The notes: generated by a model from the sequence alone, not told the origin. A stretch of DNA of 64,000 nt from Shewanella sp. VB17 (GCF_013248905.1 NZ_JABRVS010000001.1:5022001-5086000); one strand, 5' to 3'; shown: positions 54,943-64,000, numbered from the stretch's first letter. Translations and numbers: made by a program.

Positions 54943-55752
54943 ATGAAGTCTAGATTTAACCTACTACTAATAGTATCTTTACTGTCACATTTTGCCTTTG
55001 CAGGAACAAATATTCATTTGGCAAGCATTGATGAACATATACTCATCAAGCTGATGTCAGCTCACGTAGGTCAAGATGCAGGCACCTCGATAAAAAATGC
55101 GTCAGCCATATTTCTTGGTACTCCTTATGGAGCAAATCGCCTTATCGGTTCAAACACCGAAAAAGAACAATTAGTAATAGACTTAGGTCATCTCGATTGT
55201 TTTACGTACCTTGATTATGTCGAATCCTTGAGACAATCCGACAGTATGCTTACTTTTTTTGAAAACATTATTAATACACGTTATTCATCAGGGCAAATAG
55301 ATTACCTTTCAAGAAAACATTTTTTCTCTGATTGGATCAGTGACGATCACCATAACATCACTGACGTGACTAGCCAAATAAGCCCCAAATTTAATACCGT
55401 TACCAAATATTTGAACCAAAAAAACAATGGTGAAACCTATATTGCAGGACTTAATATGTCACCAAGAAAAATCACCTATATTCGTGGAGTCGATGTTAAT
55501 CATGCCGTGATTTCTAAGCTGAAAGACGGTGATTATATCGGCATTTACACCAATATCAATGGACTTGACGTCACTCATACAGGCATATTTATACGAGATA
55601 ACAATGGCCCTGTTCTGCGGCACGCTTCCTCAAGCAGTGTTAATAGAAAAGTTGTGGACTCGCCCTTTATTGACTATGTCAAAAGTAAACCTGGGATCTT
55701 AGTTTATCGAGCGCAAGGGATTAAAAAAGCAAGCATAAATTTAGCTCCATAG
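54943..55752 (+). CDS. Secreted DUF1460 protein (amidase-like, NlpC/P60 fold)
   Basis: 269 residues. Signal peptide MKSRFNLLLIVSLLSHFAFA (cleavage near 20). FLGTPYGANRLIG and LVIDLGHLDCFTYLDYVESL carry the likely nucleophile Cys (about 85); RKHFFSDWISDDHHN and DVTHTGIFIRD (His about 210) complete the DUF1460 pattern. Family members resemble cysteine amidases acting on peptidoglycan-type peptides; in some bacteria they are exported effectors. Role here is unproven. It is convergent with the cytolysin-like toxin. Confidence 0.85.
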   Translation: MKSRFNLLLIVSLLSHFAFAGTNIHLASIDEHILIKLMSAHVGQDAGTSIKNASAIFLGTPYGANRLIGSNTEKEQLVIDLGHLDCFTYLDYVESLRQSDSMLTFFENIINTRYSSGQIDYLSRKHFFSDWISDDHHNITDVTSQISPKFNTVTKYLNQKNNGETYIAGLNMSPRKITYIRGVDVNHAVISKLKDGDYIGIYTNINGLDVTHTGIFIRDNNGPVLRHASSSSVNRKVVDSPFIDYVKSKPGILVYRAQGIKKASINLAP

Positions 55753-55755
55753 TAT

Positions 55756-55795
55756 TTGTGGTGTTAGTTTTAAAGACATAAAATTAACACCACAA
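55756..55795. terminator. Bidirectional terminator hairpin
   Basis: TTGTGGTGTTA (55756-55766) pairs perfectly with TAACACCACAA (55785-55795), continuing with TTTTA/TAAAA inside. It lies exactly between the convergent DUF1460 and toxin genes. Confidence 0.85.
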
Positions 55796-55802
55796 TAAAT
55801 AG

Positions 55803-57434
55803 TTAATCGACATTATGTATAAATGACATATTGCGAGATAAGTACTTTCCTACATTATGCTCACCCTGCCATATCTCAACCTCAGGCACAATGTCACCTT
55901 CAATAATATATTGATTTCCATCATTGTCAGTATTAAATAATACCGAACTAAAGCGATCTTTTTGTTGCCAATTCCAAATTTGATCTAAAGATAAATGACA
56001 AAGTGAAAGATCAGGCAGTGAATCTCGTGCTAAACAATAATTCTGATGTTTTGCTGAGACATATCTTCCATATTCATCATATAAAAAGGCCTGATTTAAA
56101 TCATTAATTTCACAATTCTTATATTCAAGTGTCGCAGTATCATCTCCAACTGACAAACATAAATCTTTTGCAGATGACTGTAAATTAACTGTCGTCGTGC
56201 CAAGAAAAGCAGGTGATTCCCAATTTATGTCAAATTCAATAGGAGGCAGTGTCGTCTGATAGGATAATTCATCCATTAGCATATATTCATAGTAAAAAAG
56301 AATATGACGTGATTCTGATACGGTTGCTTTATAGAAAATAGAGGTATCAATATAAAATTTACTTGTACCAACAGTACTGCCATCGACGCTAAACAGGCTA
56401 TCAAGGCCAGGCGAGAAACCAGCATACAAAATTGGTGATAACTTACTGAGGTCTAATGGATTAGACCTGCTTGAAAATAATGATGTTTTATAACCACATC
56501 CCCTTAACACACTGCTTGTATACCTCAGTAAATCGCAAGCTTCTTCAAATCCCTCTTGCTGAAAACGAATATTTAAGCCGTTATAATATGGGTTACTGAT
56601 CACACCTAAATCTTGTGTACTAAAGGTCATTGTCACTGAGTCACTAACTGAATATTCAGCAGAGGCACCAAAATCTTTAGGGCTTTTTAAGTTAAGACTC
56701 ACCTTAAAGTTTTTTCCTATCGTATGACGTTCAGAATAATTTTTATTTTGATTTTCAGGAAAATAACTCTGTAAAGTAGGCATTTCTGATGCCGTAAGTT
56801 GTTCAGCATGAATGTCAATGTTGACGCTATCAAGATAAGCATTCGATAAATGTGACCAGACCCCCCTCACTGACTTATTAACATTTTGAAGAGAATCAAA
56901 TACATTTTTACTCAAATAAATACCACTGCCAGCCCCTACACCACCATTATCTAAACTAATACGGACATACTTATTATCAATATCACTAGATAATGAGTTA
57001 AAAGGTTTGCTTCTGAAAGTAGACACTCTAAACAATAAATTAGCTTCTCCATTACATGCACTTAATGGATACAAAGATAAATGACAACCATCGAGCGTAG
57101 CAATCTGTCGCACTAAAAAATCATCATTAATAAAATTTTGTTTGTTTGTATCAACGCTAGTTAGGTTCTTTTTTATCTCATTTATTTTTTTAAAATCCAC
57201 TTCATTATAAATAAGATTATAGACCACTAACCCTTTTTCTCTCGTTATCTTTACATAGGGAGAGTTAAATGAGACATCATCAGGTCTCAATTTCTTAGAC
57301 TCTAGGTTGTTTGAATATTTTTTTAATTTTTCTTGATTATCGACTCTATTATAAAAAATATCATTTGATTCCGCATTAATGAGAAAGCTTAAACACAATA
57401 GTATTGTTATAATTAATGTCTGTATTATTATCAT
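55803..57434 (-). CDS. Beta-barrel pore-forming toxin of the Vibrio cholerae cytolysin type (leukocidin domain plus beta-trefoil)
   Basis: 543 residues. Signal peptide MIIIQTLIITILLCLSFLIN (cleavage near AES). A pro-domain (about 25-130) precedes the leukocidin domain (about 130-405; KYVRISLDNGGVGAGSGIYL, SFSTQDLG region, FDINWESPAFLGTTTVNLQ), then a ricin-like beta-trefoil (about 408-490; FLYDEYGRYVSAKHQNYCLA, QIWNWQQ). Side by side with the VCC sequence I remember, VRISLDDDSTGAG, VDWDHPVFTGG and YDQLGRYVSAS line up clearly. VCC is 741 residues; this protein ends where the C-terminal beta-prism lectin should begin. It should oligomerise into pores in eukaryotic membranes. Confidence 0.92.
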   Translation of the reverse strand: MIIIQTLIITILLCLSFLINAESNDIFYNRVDNQEKLKKYSNNLESKKLRPDDVSFNSPYVKITREKGLVVYNLIYNEVDFKKINEIKKNLTSVDTNKQNFINDDFLVRQIATLDGCHLSLYPLSACNGEANLLFRVSTFRSKPFNSLSSDIDNKYVRISLDNGGVGAGSGIYLSKNVFDSLQNVNKSVRGVWSHLSNAYLDSVNIDIHAEQLTASEMPTLQSYFPENQNKNYSERHTIGKNFKVSLNLKSPKDFGASAEYSVSDSVTMTFSTQDLGVISNPYYNGLNIRFQQEGFEEACDLLRYTSSVLRGCGYKTSLFSSRSNPLDLSKLSPILYAGFSPGLDSLFSVDGSTVGTSKFYIDTSIFYKATVSESRHILFYYEYMLMDELSYQTTLPPIEFDINWESPAFLGTTTVNLQSSAKDLCLSVGDDTATLEYKNCEINDLNQAFLYDEYGRYVSAKHQNYCLARDSLPDLSLCHLSLDQIWNWQQKDRFSSVLFNTDNDGNQYIIEGDIVPEVEIWQGEHNVGKYLSRNMSFIHNVD

Positions 57435-57727
57435 ATAATTTAACCAACTTATTATTCAACCATAAAAAATCACTCACTACATTAAATCAAACCATTAAAT
57501 ATATGGCACAACAAAATGCATCGCGGAAGCCAAACTTAACAACAAACGACCACAAAAATCAACATAAAACGATGTTAATAAACACTAAGTGAGTATAAAC
57601 GAATAAATTTATAGCTTTATATTTAAGTAAAAAATAAATATTTGATGAGATTTAGGTATTCACTTAACTCATTAATAAAAAATTACCATACCACCACCGT
57701 TAATGTCTGCATTTACTTTTATCAGCC

Positions 57728-58117
57728 CTATATCCAGATATCATTGGTCGCAGTTTGATCACTTACTGCCCCATCGTCTGTATTCAAGGTATTTTTAGGC
57801 TCAACCAATACCATTCTCACTTCATGTTCAGCATAAGGTTTGTGAACAACACCTTTAGGTACCACGTACATTTCACCGGCAGCAACCGTGATGTATCCAT
57901 CTTCAAAATCTATTCTTAAGCTTCCTTCTAAGACAATAAATGTTTCGTCAGTGTCTTGATGGGTATGGAAAATAAAATCACCTTTAATTTTTACTATTTT
58001 GAATTGATAGTCATTCATTTCTGCAATCACTTTTGGCGCCCAGTACTCTGAGAAAAGGTTAAGCTTTTCGGTGAAATTGATTGCTTGATAATTAACAGTT
58101 GGTTCACAATTTGACAT
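57728..58117 (-). CDS. Small cupin protein
   Basis: 129 residues. Cupin motif 1 HTHQDTDETFIVLEGSLRI and motif 2 GEMYVVPKGVVHKP give a 3-His 1-Glu metal site. No further family evidence. It is divergent from the AraC gene only about 20 bp away, with overlapping control sequence, so AraC probably regulates it. Confidence 0.87.
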   Translation of the reverse strand: MSNCEPTVNYQAINFTEKLNLFSEYWAPKVIAEMNDYQFKIVKIKGDFIFHTHQDTDETFIVLEGSLRIDFEDGYITVAAGEMYVVPKGVVHKPYAEHEVRMVLVEPKNTLNTDDGAVSDQTATNDIWI

Positions 58118-58138
58118 AACTAAACTCCTAAATTATTG

Positions 58139-59029
58139 ATGAATAATGTAATGAGTAGCTATTTAACACCATTAGATTCAAACCGTATTGAACGTTTGTG
58201 CAAAACACCATTAGTCGATGCAATGCACAGCACAACACCTTTTGAAGGTGTTGAACTATTACAGGCATGGTTTGCAGCTGAAGCCTACGATAAACATAGA
58301 CATGATACCTATGCGATTGGCTTAACCGATCTTGGAGTACAATCCTACGATTACCGAGGCGAAAAGCGGGTAAGTACCGCTGGCAAAGTGATGGTTTTAC
58401 ACCCTGACGAGTTACATAATGGCCATGCAGGATCTGATGCAGGCTTTGGTTATCGGATAGCCTATATAGATCCCGCTTGTATTTCTGATGCGGTTAATAT
58501 CATTGTCGGTCGACCCTGTCCACTGCCTTTTGTAAAAGAAACAGTATCCGACAATAAAATACTCGCCAATGTTGTGCAGTTTTTATTTAACTCGGGTACC
58601 AAAATAACGGAAACGCTTGCTAAAGATGAGATAATTTTACAACTGGCAAGTGGCTTAATTGCCGCCGATCCTGACTGTGCTCGATTAACCAAAAAATACA
58701 CTGTTGATGACCACGCAGTTGGTATCGCTCGCGAGTATTTATCACATAATCATCATCGGGTTATTCATTCAATCGAACTTGAGTCTATTACCGGTTTGAC
58801 ACGCTATGACTTAATCAGACAATTTAAAAAAGTGCTCGGTACAAGTCCATATCAATATTCTATTCACCGCCGCCTAGCAACCGCACGGGACTTACTACAA
58901 CAAAACATGTCGCTAGTTGAAACCGCATTAGCAACAGGGTTTTGTGATCAAGCCCATTTTAATAGAATGTTTAAATCAACCTATGGCATAACACCAGGAC
59001 GTTATACTGACATTATCAGTGCTAATTAA
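58139..59029 (+). CDS. AraC-family regulator with cupin-type N-terminus
   Basis: 296 residues from ATG 58139 (58151 is an alternative). The N-terminal AraC-binding domain (about 25-175) has HRHDTYAIGLTDLGVQSYDY; the C-terminal HTH pair (about 195-290) reads LESITGLTRYDLIRQFKKVL and CDQAHFNRMFKSTYGITPGR. It is divergent from the small cupin gene. Ligand unknown. Confidence 0.9.
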   Translation: MNNVMSSYLTPLDSNRIERLCKTPLVDAMHSTTPFEGVELLQAWFAAEAYDKHRHDTYAIGLTDLGVQSYDYRGEKRVSTAGKVMVLHPDELHNGHAGSDAGFGYRIAYIDPACISDAVNIIVGRPCPLPFVKETVSDNKILANVVQFLFNSGTKITETLAKDEIILQLASGLIAADPDCARLTKKYTVDDHAVGIAREYLSHNHHRVIHSIELESITGLTRYDLIRQFKKVLGTSPYQYSIHRRLATARDLLQQNMSLVETALATGFCDQAHFNRMFKSTYGITPGRYTDIISAN

Positions 59030-59056
59030 TGCTTGGTTATTCGTGGGATCTAAGGA

Positions 59057-59380
59057 TTACTGCTGTGGCAGTTGTGCTGCCAATTGGCTTTGATTGTCAG
59101 CAATAACCTTGGCAATTTCAGCATCGCCACCATGTAACCACTCAAAGCACCGTTGATGTAAAATAGCCATAAGATATTCATCATGTATTTTGTATGATTC
59201 TTCACCAGGATCATCAAGGCTTTTCTCTTCATTAGCCCCCATTAAGCCAGCCTGCTCTACAGCCCTATTAATTAGTAGACTGCGATTTTCTAACAACATT
59301 TTAATGTCTTGTAATAATAGTTCGCTACTCTCACTCACTAGCTCACGCCATAAATCTTGTTGCTCTGGGGTTAGTTGCAT
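59057..59380 (-). CDS. Hypothetical protein
   Basis: 107 residues from ATG 59380 (AAAGAGG about 8 nt upstream; an in-frame upstream start lacks one). Soluble, helical, acidic: MQLTPEQQDLWRELVSESSE, LLENRSLLINRAVEQAGLMG. No signal peptide and no family recognised. Convergent with the AraC gene. Confidence 0.7.
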   Translation of the reverse strand: MQLTPEQQDLWRELVSESSELLLQDIKMLLENRSLLINRAVEQAGLMGANEEKSLDDPGEESYKIHDEYLMAILHQRCFEWLHGGDAEIAKVIADNQSQLAAQLPQQ

Positions 59381-59791
59381 AATGAATACCTCTTTGCTGA
59401 CGACCTTAATCACTGTTTGTAATAAGGTGCAATACGCAAATCTTAGTTACAAATAGTATCAATAGAACTTGTTTTTATATAATTTAAAATCAACAATTAT
59501 CATTTAATCATTTACTTACAATCACTTATGAAACTGCATCTATAAGCCACATCTTAACTATAACTATTACTCATAAAAACCAACAATTTTTATTTTGATT
59601 TATCACACAATTAAACGTAAATTACTTTCGACCAATGACAGCGCTGTCAAAACGAATTACCTCCGAGTCAGCACCGCTTATATTTCATGTTTTTAGCATG
59701 AAGATTAAAGGTCACTGCTTACTCCAGTTCTTAATGCTGGGTCATCCGCTTTACTCTGTCACTTTATGTTGTATGGGAGTTTAAAATAACA
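59381..59791. promoter_or_regulatory. 411-bp region upstream of the chitinase
   Basis: AT-rich, without coding signal. It probably holds divergent promoters for the hypothetical gene and the chitinase; a small dyad CATG-TTTTTAG-CATG is at about 59688-59702. No regulator site assigned. Confidence 0.35.
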
Positions 59792-62236
59792 ATGAACAAG
59801 ACAAAAATAAGTAAAATCGTACTTGCCGTATCACTCGCACTGGGAGGCGGAATTTTTTCGCAATCGGTACTTGCAAATGCAGGTCAAAACATGGTTAACC
59901 CAACAGGAAATATTCTCGAAGGTTACTGGCACAACTGGTGTAATGTAAACGGTGGTGACGGCTATCAACAAGGTGCATCTGCCTGCATGGCATTAAAAGA
60001 CATACACCAAGATTACAATGTCGTTATGATCGCTTTTATGAAAGTGTTTGCAGGCCAAACAGGACATATACCAACTTTTCAACTCGATACATCTTTAATG
60101 TCAGAGCAAGAATTTAAAGACCAAATTAGCGATTTAAATGCCCAAGGACGCTCTGTATTACTCTCGTTAGGCGGCGCAGACGCACACATTGAATTCCAAA
60201 AAGGCGATGAAAGCGCATTTGCCGAGGAAATTATTCGCTTAGTTGAGTTATATGGTTTCGATGGCTTGGATATCGATCTCGAACAAGCTGCTATCACCGC
60301 CGCAGATAATGAATATGTCATCGTAGAAGCTTTGAAAACAGTAAAAGCGTATTACCAAGAACAGAGCAAAAACTTCATCATTGCTATGGCACCTGAATTT
60401 CCTCATTTAAGAGGTGTGTATAATAACTACATAGAAGGTCTGGATGGGTATTATGATTGGATCAGCCCACAGTTCTATAATCAAGGTGGTGATGGTGTAA
60501 ATGGCGATGGCACAGGTAAATGTGGTTGGTGGATAGCGCAAAACAATGATGAATGTAGAGAAGAGTTTATCTATACAAGCGCCTATAATATTTCTCAAGG
60601 TCTTGATGGATTTATAAAAATCCCTCATGACAAACTAGTATATGGTATTCCTGCAAATAAAGACGCTGCTGCTACTGGTGAAGTTAAGAACCCTCAAGAT
60701 TTGTTTAATGCTTTTGCACATCTAGAAAATGAAGGTTTAGCCCTACGTGGCATCATGACTTGGTCTATCAATTGGGATATGGGCAAGGATTCTGCTGAAA
60801 ATGCTTACAATAGCCAGTTTGTTAACACCTACGGCCCTTTTATTCATGGCGGTAGTGGTGATACCCCCCCGGTGATATCTGGTACTCAAGATACTGAAAT
60901 CTCAATTAACACCCCGTTTGATGAAATGAATGGTGTCACTGCCTCAGATAAAGAAGATGGCGACCTCACCACAAGTATTACTCATGAAGGTCAGGTTAAT
61001 GAAGCACAAACGGGGACCTATACGATTCGTTATCACGTCGCTGATAGTGCTGGCAACCCTGCCGATGAAACGCGCTTAATCACAGTAATAGACAACGGCG
61101 GTATCGTCGGTACTGCACCTGAAATTCATGGCATAGAAGATACTACATCAGTTCTTGGGCAGACCTTTGACCCTAGGTTAGGCGTATCTGCCATGGATGC
61201 TGAAGATGGCAATATTACTAACCAAATAGTCATAGAAGGTGATGTTAATATTACCCTTGAAGGCGCCAATGCATTAACTTATCGTGTTACTGATAATGAT
61301 GACAACGAAACTGTTGAAGTGCGTAATGTCGAAGTGATTAATGAAGCCCCTGAGCTCGATGGTATTGAAGATGTGACTCTTTCTGTCGGGGAAAGCTTTG
61401 AGCCTCGTCAAGGCGTAACGGCATCGGATTCTACCGATGGCGATTTAACCAGTGATATTGAAATCGAAGGGAATGTTGACACCAATATTGCTGATATTTA
61501 CACCTTAATTTACTCTGTTGCCGATCATAACGGTTTAATTACCAGCCTAAATCGTAATATCACCGTCACTGAACAAGGTCAATGTGGCGATGTTAATGCA
61601 TATCCAAATTGGACAAGCAAAGACTGGGAAGGTGGCGAATTTAATCATGCTAATACTGGTGATTTAATGAGTTATGAGAGTATTATTTATGAAGCTAAAT
61701 GGTACACAACATCTATTCCTGGTAGTGATGAGAGCTGGACATTAGTTGATAATTGTCAAACCGATGGCAATCAAGCACCAACCGCTATTATTGAAGGGCC
61801 AACAACGGCCAAAGTTGACGAGACGATAGTCTTAAATGGCGAGAGTTCTTCAGATGAAGATGGCACAATTGTCAGCTATCAATGGGCTTGGAATGGTGAT
61901 TCCATGACAACGGAGCCTAATTTTAGCATCGATTTTGACGCACAAAACTTAGGTGAAAATATTTTCACTCTCACTGTGACTGACGATAAAGGTACAGACA
62001 ATACGGTAGAGCATATCGTCACTGTGACCTCTGACGACGGCGGTCCAGAGCCTGGAACCTGTGATGATATTCCAGCTTATCAAACTTACGATCCTGCAAC
62101 TAGCAATGGTATCTACATGACTGGAGACATTGTTTCCCACGAAGGTAACAAGTACGAGTCTCTTACAGATAACTTATATAACATCGAACCAGGCACTGCT
62201 GATCACTGGTGGAAGCCACTTGGTGCTTGCCAATAA
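59792..62236 (+). CDS. Secreted GH18 chitinase with Ig-like, PKD and chitin-binding modules
   Basis: 814 residues. Signal peptide MNKTKISKIVLAVSLALGGG (cleavage after VLANA). GH18 catalytic domain (about 45-350) with the DxxDxDxE motif in FDGLDIDLEQ (about 155-163, Glu the acid/base). Three DUF5011 Ig-like repeats (about 359-425, 442-510, 518-585), a CBM5/12 chitin-binding domain (about 596-655), a PKD domain (about 660-750) and a second CBM5/12 (about 757-813). It degrades chitin outside the cell. The insertion of PKD between two CBM5/12 modules is less common. A strong terminator follows. Confidence 0.95.
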   Translation: MNKTKISKIVLAVSLALGGGIFSQSVLANAGQNMVNPTGNILEGYWHNWCNVNGGDGYQQGASACMALKDIHQDYNVVMIAFMKVFAGQTGHIPTFQLDTSLMSEQEFKDQISDLNAQGRSVLLSLGGADAHIEFQKGDESAFAEEIIRLVELYGFDGLDIDLEQAAITAADNEYVIVEALKTVKAYYQEQSKNFIIAMAPEFPHLRGVYNNYIEGLDGYYDWISPQFYNQGGDGVNGDGTGKCGWWIAQNNDECREEFIYTSAYNISQGLDGFIKIPHDKLVYGIPANKDAAATGEVKNPQDLFNAFAHLENEGLALRGIMTWSINWDMGKDSAENAYNSQFVNTYGPFIHGGSGDTPPVISGTQDTEISINTPFDEMNGVTASDKEDGDLTTSITHEGQVNEAQTGTYTIRYHVADSAGNPADETRLITVIDNGGIVGTAPEIHGIEDTTSVLGQTFDPRLGVSAMDAEDGNITNQIVIEGDVNITLEGANALTYRVTDNDDNETVEVRNVEVINEAPELDGIEDVTLSVGESFEPRQGVTASDSTDGDLTSDIEIEGNVDTNIADIYTLIYSVADHNGLITSLNRNITVTEQGQCGDVNAYPNWTSKDWEGGEFNHANTGDLMSYESIIYEAKWYTTSIPGSDESWTLVDNCQTDGNQAPTAIIEGPTTAKVDETIVLNGESSSDEDGTIVSYQWAWNGDSMTTEPNFSIDFDAQNLGENIFTLTVTDDKGTDNTVEHIVTVTSDDGGPEPGTCDDIPAYQTYDPATSNGIYMTGDIVSHEGNKYESLTDNLYNIEPGTADHWWKPLGACQ

Positions 62237-62263
62237 CATTGATTATTAAAATCTAGTGTAAGC

Positions 62264-62291
62264 AAAAGCCCGATAGCAATATCGGGCTTTT
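62264..62291 (+). terminator. Terminator of the chitinase gene
   Basis: AAAAGCCCGATA, GCAA tetraloop, TATCGGGCTTTT: a perfect 12-bp stem ending in T-rich sequence. Confidence 0.93.
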
Positions 62292-62309
62292 ACTTTTAAA
62301 TATAAAGCA

Positions 62310-62555
62310 ATGGAAGTAGAATCAAGTGCACCCACACAGATAGACAAGAAGTTAGCCGAGACACCAACCACAAAAAAAATCGAATGGATTCAAACTAAAG
62401 AACTTTTTAGTTGCGAAGAAGGAAAACAGCACTGTAGTCAAATGCGTTCCTGCAGCGAAGCTAAATACTACCTATACCTAAAAAATTGTCCCTACACTAA
62501 AATGGACGGCGATAGTGATGGCATCCACTGCGAACGGCAGCATTGCTCACATTAA
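62310..62555 (+). CDS. Excalibur-domain protein
   Basis: 81 residues. The C-terminal half, CSQMRSCSEAKYYLYLKNC and DGDSDGIHCERQHC, is the excalibur calcium-binding pattern (DxDxDGxxC). No signal peptide or membrane anchor precedes it (MEVESSAPTQIDKKLAETP), although such domains usually sit in exported proteins or with DUF1294 or cold-shock domains. It may be the tail of a larger broken gene. Small gene, moderate support. Confidence 0.72.
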   Translation: MEVESSAPTQIDKKLAETPTTKKIEWIQTKELFSCEEGKQHCSQMRSCSEAKYYLYLKNCPYTKMDGDSDGIHCERQHCSH

Positions 62556-62577
62556 AACAAGTCAGCGCTTCCCCAAC

Positions 62578-62931
62578 TTAAGTCAGTAGCTTACTTTTAA
62601 CGCCCCTATAAACAGCTAAAACTTGGTCGTGTTTAGGTTTATATTCAGCAAAAAATGACAAACAAACTAGCGCACTATCTTGGTAACCTTCAGGCAAAGC
62701 CACTTTTAAATCCTTAGCAATGATCTGCACATAAGCCAATTGTTTCTCTGTCGGCAATTTAAGAGCATCAGGAATAGCTGATTGAATCGCCTCAGTAAGT
62801 TGCATAGTAAACTCAGGCCATGTATCCAAATCAATCGTCGTTTCTTCTGTTAAATATGAAAACTTTTTTTGTTCTTCCGATAAGCTATAAGCAAAACTAA
62901 CATTACCTACTGCAAACTTAACTTGAGTCAT
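62578..62931 (-). CDS. Hypothetical protein
   Basis: 117 residues, soluble, mixed helix and strand: MTQVKFAVGNVSFAYSLSEE, EKQLAYVQIIAKDLKVALPE. No family or signal recognised. It overlaps nothing and lies convergent with the excalibur gene. Confidence 0.65.
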   Translation of the reverse strand: MTQVKFAVGNVSFAYSLSEEQKKFSYLTEETTIDLDTWPEFTMQLTEAIQSAIPDALKLPTEKQLAYVQIIAKDLKVALPEGYQDSALVCLSFFAEYKPKHDQVLAVYRGVKSKLLT

Positions 62932-63082
62932 GCGCTATCCTTAATTTATATTCTCACAATCACTAATTATCTCCAAGCCTACACTTACGTTACCAGCACT
63001 TGAATTAGTAATAGACTCCAGATCCACTGTCTGCAGCCTCTTTTTTTCACCCATAGTTTATCACTCATTGAGTCGCTGCTAT

Positions 63083-63406
63083 TTACCCCCATACATATAA
63101 TTTAAAATATAACAAAGCTAACGTGGCCACAATCAAGCCTAAAAAACCTAGAAAAACAGTCACTTCTCTCGGTTGATTATCTATTATCTCAGAAAAAATA
63201 ATGACGCTGAATGAGACTATAGGCACGGTACCGTAAAGGCCACCCATTCTCGAACCTAATGGAATCTCAGTATTAAAAACTAGTATTAAATAAATTCCCA
63301 TCAAGAGATGAGCAGCAACCACACTTTTGGTGATATTTTTTAAGAAAAACCAATATATAACAGCCATACTGGCCGATGGAGCAAGTAGTAATAAGAACAT
63401 AGACAA
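63083..63406 (-). CDS. Small membrane protein
   Basis: 107 residues with three to four hydrophobic stretches (LLLLAPSASMAVIYWFFL, LLMGIYLILVF, VPIVSFSVIIFSEII, FLGFLGLIVATLALLYF). No family recognised. Single gene. Confidence 0.6.
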   Translation of the reverse strand: MSMFLLLLAPSASMAVIYWFFLKNITKSVVAAHLLMGIYLILVFNTEIPLGSRMGGLYGTVPIVSFSVIIFSEIIDNQPREVTVFLGFLGLIVATLALLYFKLYVWG

Positions 63407-63613
63407 ATTGATTAATTCCTAGAATTCAACATGACTAAAAAAGCGGAATCCGCTGGTCATGATAACATCAAATTATGTGCTAACTTAACGCTATTCTGAC
63501 ATCTATCTTATAGTGTACCTTGTCAGTGTAACATTTAAAAACTTGTTCCCTTAACAACTGGCTACCCTCTTTTTTATTGGTAAAAAGCACAGAAGTCACA
63601 TAGATGATAAAGC

Positions 63614-63638
63614 AAAGCTCCTAATCATTAGGAGCTTT
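63614..63638 (-). terminator. Terminator of the S9 peptidase gene
   Basis: AAAGCTCCTAA (63614-63624), TCA loop, TTAGGAGCTTT (63628-63638): an 11-bp perfect stem just past the peptidase stop; T-rich tail follows on the minus strand. Confidence 0.85.
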
Positions 63639-63643
63639 GGCTA

Positions 63644-64000
63644 TTATAAACGACTCACATCAACCTTAAGAGTATCGAGATGCTCTGCCAGTGTTGGCAT
63701 AACTCTCTCCCCGACATTACCACCTAAGTGTTTAGCGAAAAACTGCTCCATAGCCATTATATAAGCCAATTTATTATCACGTTTACTAAAACCATGTCCC
63801 TCATCTTTTGCCAAAATGTATTCTACTGGCAAACCGTGTTTATACATTACTCTAGCAATATTATCTGACTCAATTTGAGTCACTCTTGGATCATTGGCTC
63901 CTTGAACTAACATAAGCGGTGTCTTGATGTTATCGACAAAGTTAATGGGAGAGCGAGCCTGCATATCGACTCTATCTGTCTCTATCTCGGGATCACCCAC
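63644..64000 (-). CDS. S9-family prolyl oligopeptidase, C-terminal part
   Basis: 118 codons are visible; the 5' end is right of the window. The alpha/beta-hydrolase end is clear: the catalytic Asp in VQGANDPRVTQIESDNIARV and His in DEGHGFSKRDNKLAYIMAM. S9 peptidases cleave short peptides after proline or other residues, usually with an N-terminal beta-propeller, not visible here. The Ser nucleophile lies outside the window. No signal peptide can be judged. Confidence 0.88.
   Translation of the reverse strand: MGDPEIETDRVDMQARSPINFVDNIKTPLMLVQGANDPRVTQIESDNIARVMYKHGLPVEYILAKDEGHGFSKRDNKLAYIMAMEQFFAKHLGGNVGERVMPTLAEHLDTLKVDVSRL

Overview
The window looks like chromosomal DNA of a marine gammaproteobacterium, most probably Shewanella or a close relative. 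The basis is moderately AT-rich DNA, a rep-type helicase, a complete ilvLGMEDA operon with ilvC/ilvY close by and a class V aminotransferase beside ilvA (an order I know from Shewanella), a cyoABCDE bo3 oxidase, UbiK, CreD, a secreted multi-module chitinase and several marine-type mobile elements. This is inference from gene content, not a database match. No rRNA, tRNA or CRISPR array was seen.

Layout. 1-8900: start of rep, then a TetR-RND efflux operon with a perfect operator palindrome, ubiK, creD, a PAP2 phosphatase and an Lrp-type regulator. 9200-12700: a sodium-dependent transporter, a 2OG-Fe(II) oxygenase and a class V aminotransferase. 12850-22400: the branched-chain amino acid block on the minus strand (ilvL leader and attenuator, ilvG, ilvM, ilvE, ilvD, ilvA), then ilvC and divergent ilvY. 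22700-25640: a small lipoprotein, a Spy/CpxP-like protein, cysE, a DUF2024 protein and an AhpD-like protein. 26570-31418: cyoABCDE, whose CyoA ends in an unusual (Met-Asp)n tail encoded by a microsatellite. 31500-36056: an AraC regulator, a secreted SGNH hydrolase with two PPC domains, and a lipoprotein that joins a degenerate DsbA-like fold to a PDZ-like end.

36100-44800 is accessory DNA. Two REP-associated tyrosine transposases (RAYTs) share a 5' motif. Between them lie a solitary integron gene cassette (GNAT acetyltransferase with its attC), several palindromes, and two copies of a 160-210 bp element with a conserved foldable core. Beyond the second RAYT come a LysR/metallo-hydrolase pair and an IS1111-type element whose transposase is frameshifted near its C-terminus and whose long 3' flank could encode a bridge RNA.

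44900-59000 holds many exported proteins: two orphan solute-binding-like proteins, a cupin/oxidoreductase pair, a LysR/GST pair, and a cluster of a secreted M91-like zinc protease translationally coupled to a large unknown secreted protein, a DUF1460 amidase-like protein and a pore-forming toxin clearly related to Vibrio cholerae cytolysin but lacking its C-terminal beta-prism. 59790-64000: a GH18 chitinase with Ig-like, PKD and chitin-binding modules, small hypothetical proteins, and the C-terminal end of an S9 peptidase.

The most interesting items are the RAYT-flanked folded repeats, the single integron cassette, the coupled secreted protease and partner next to the cytolysin homologue, the frameshifted IS1111 with a candidate bridge-RNA region, and the CyoA Met-Asp tail.
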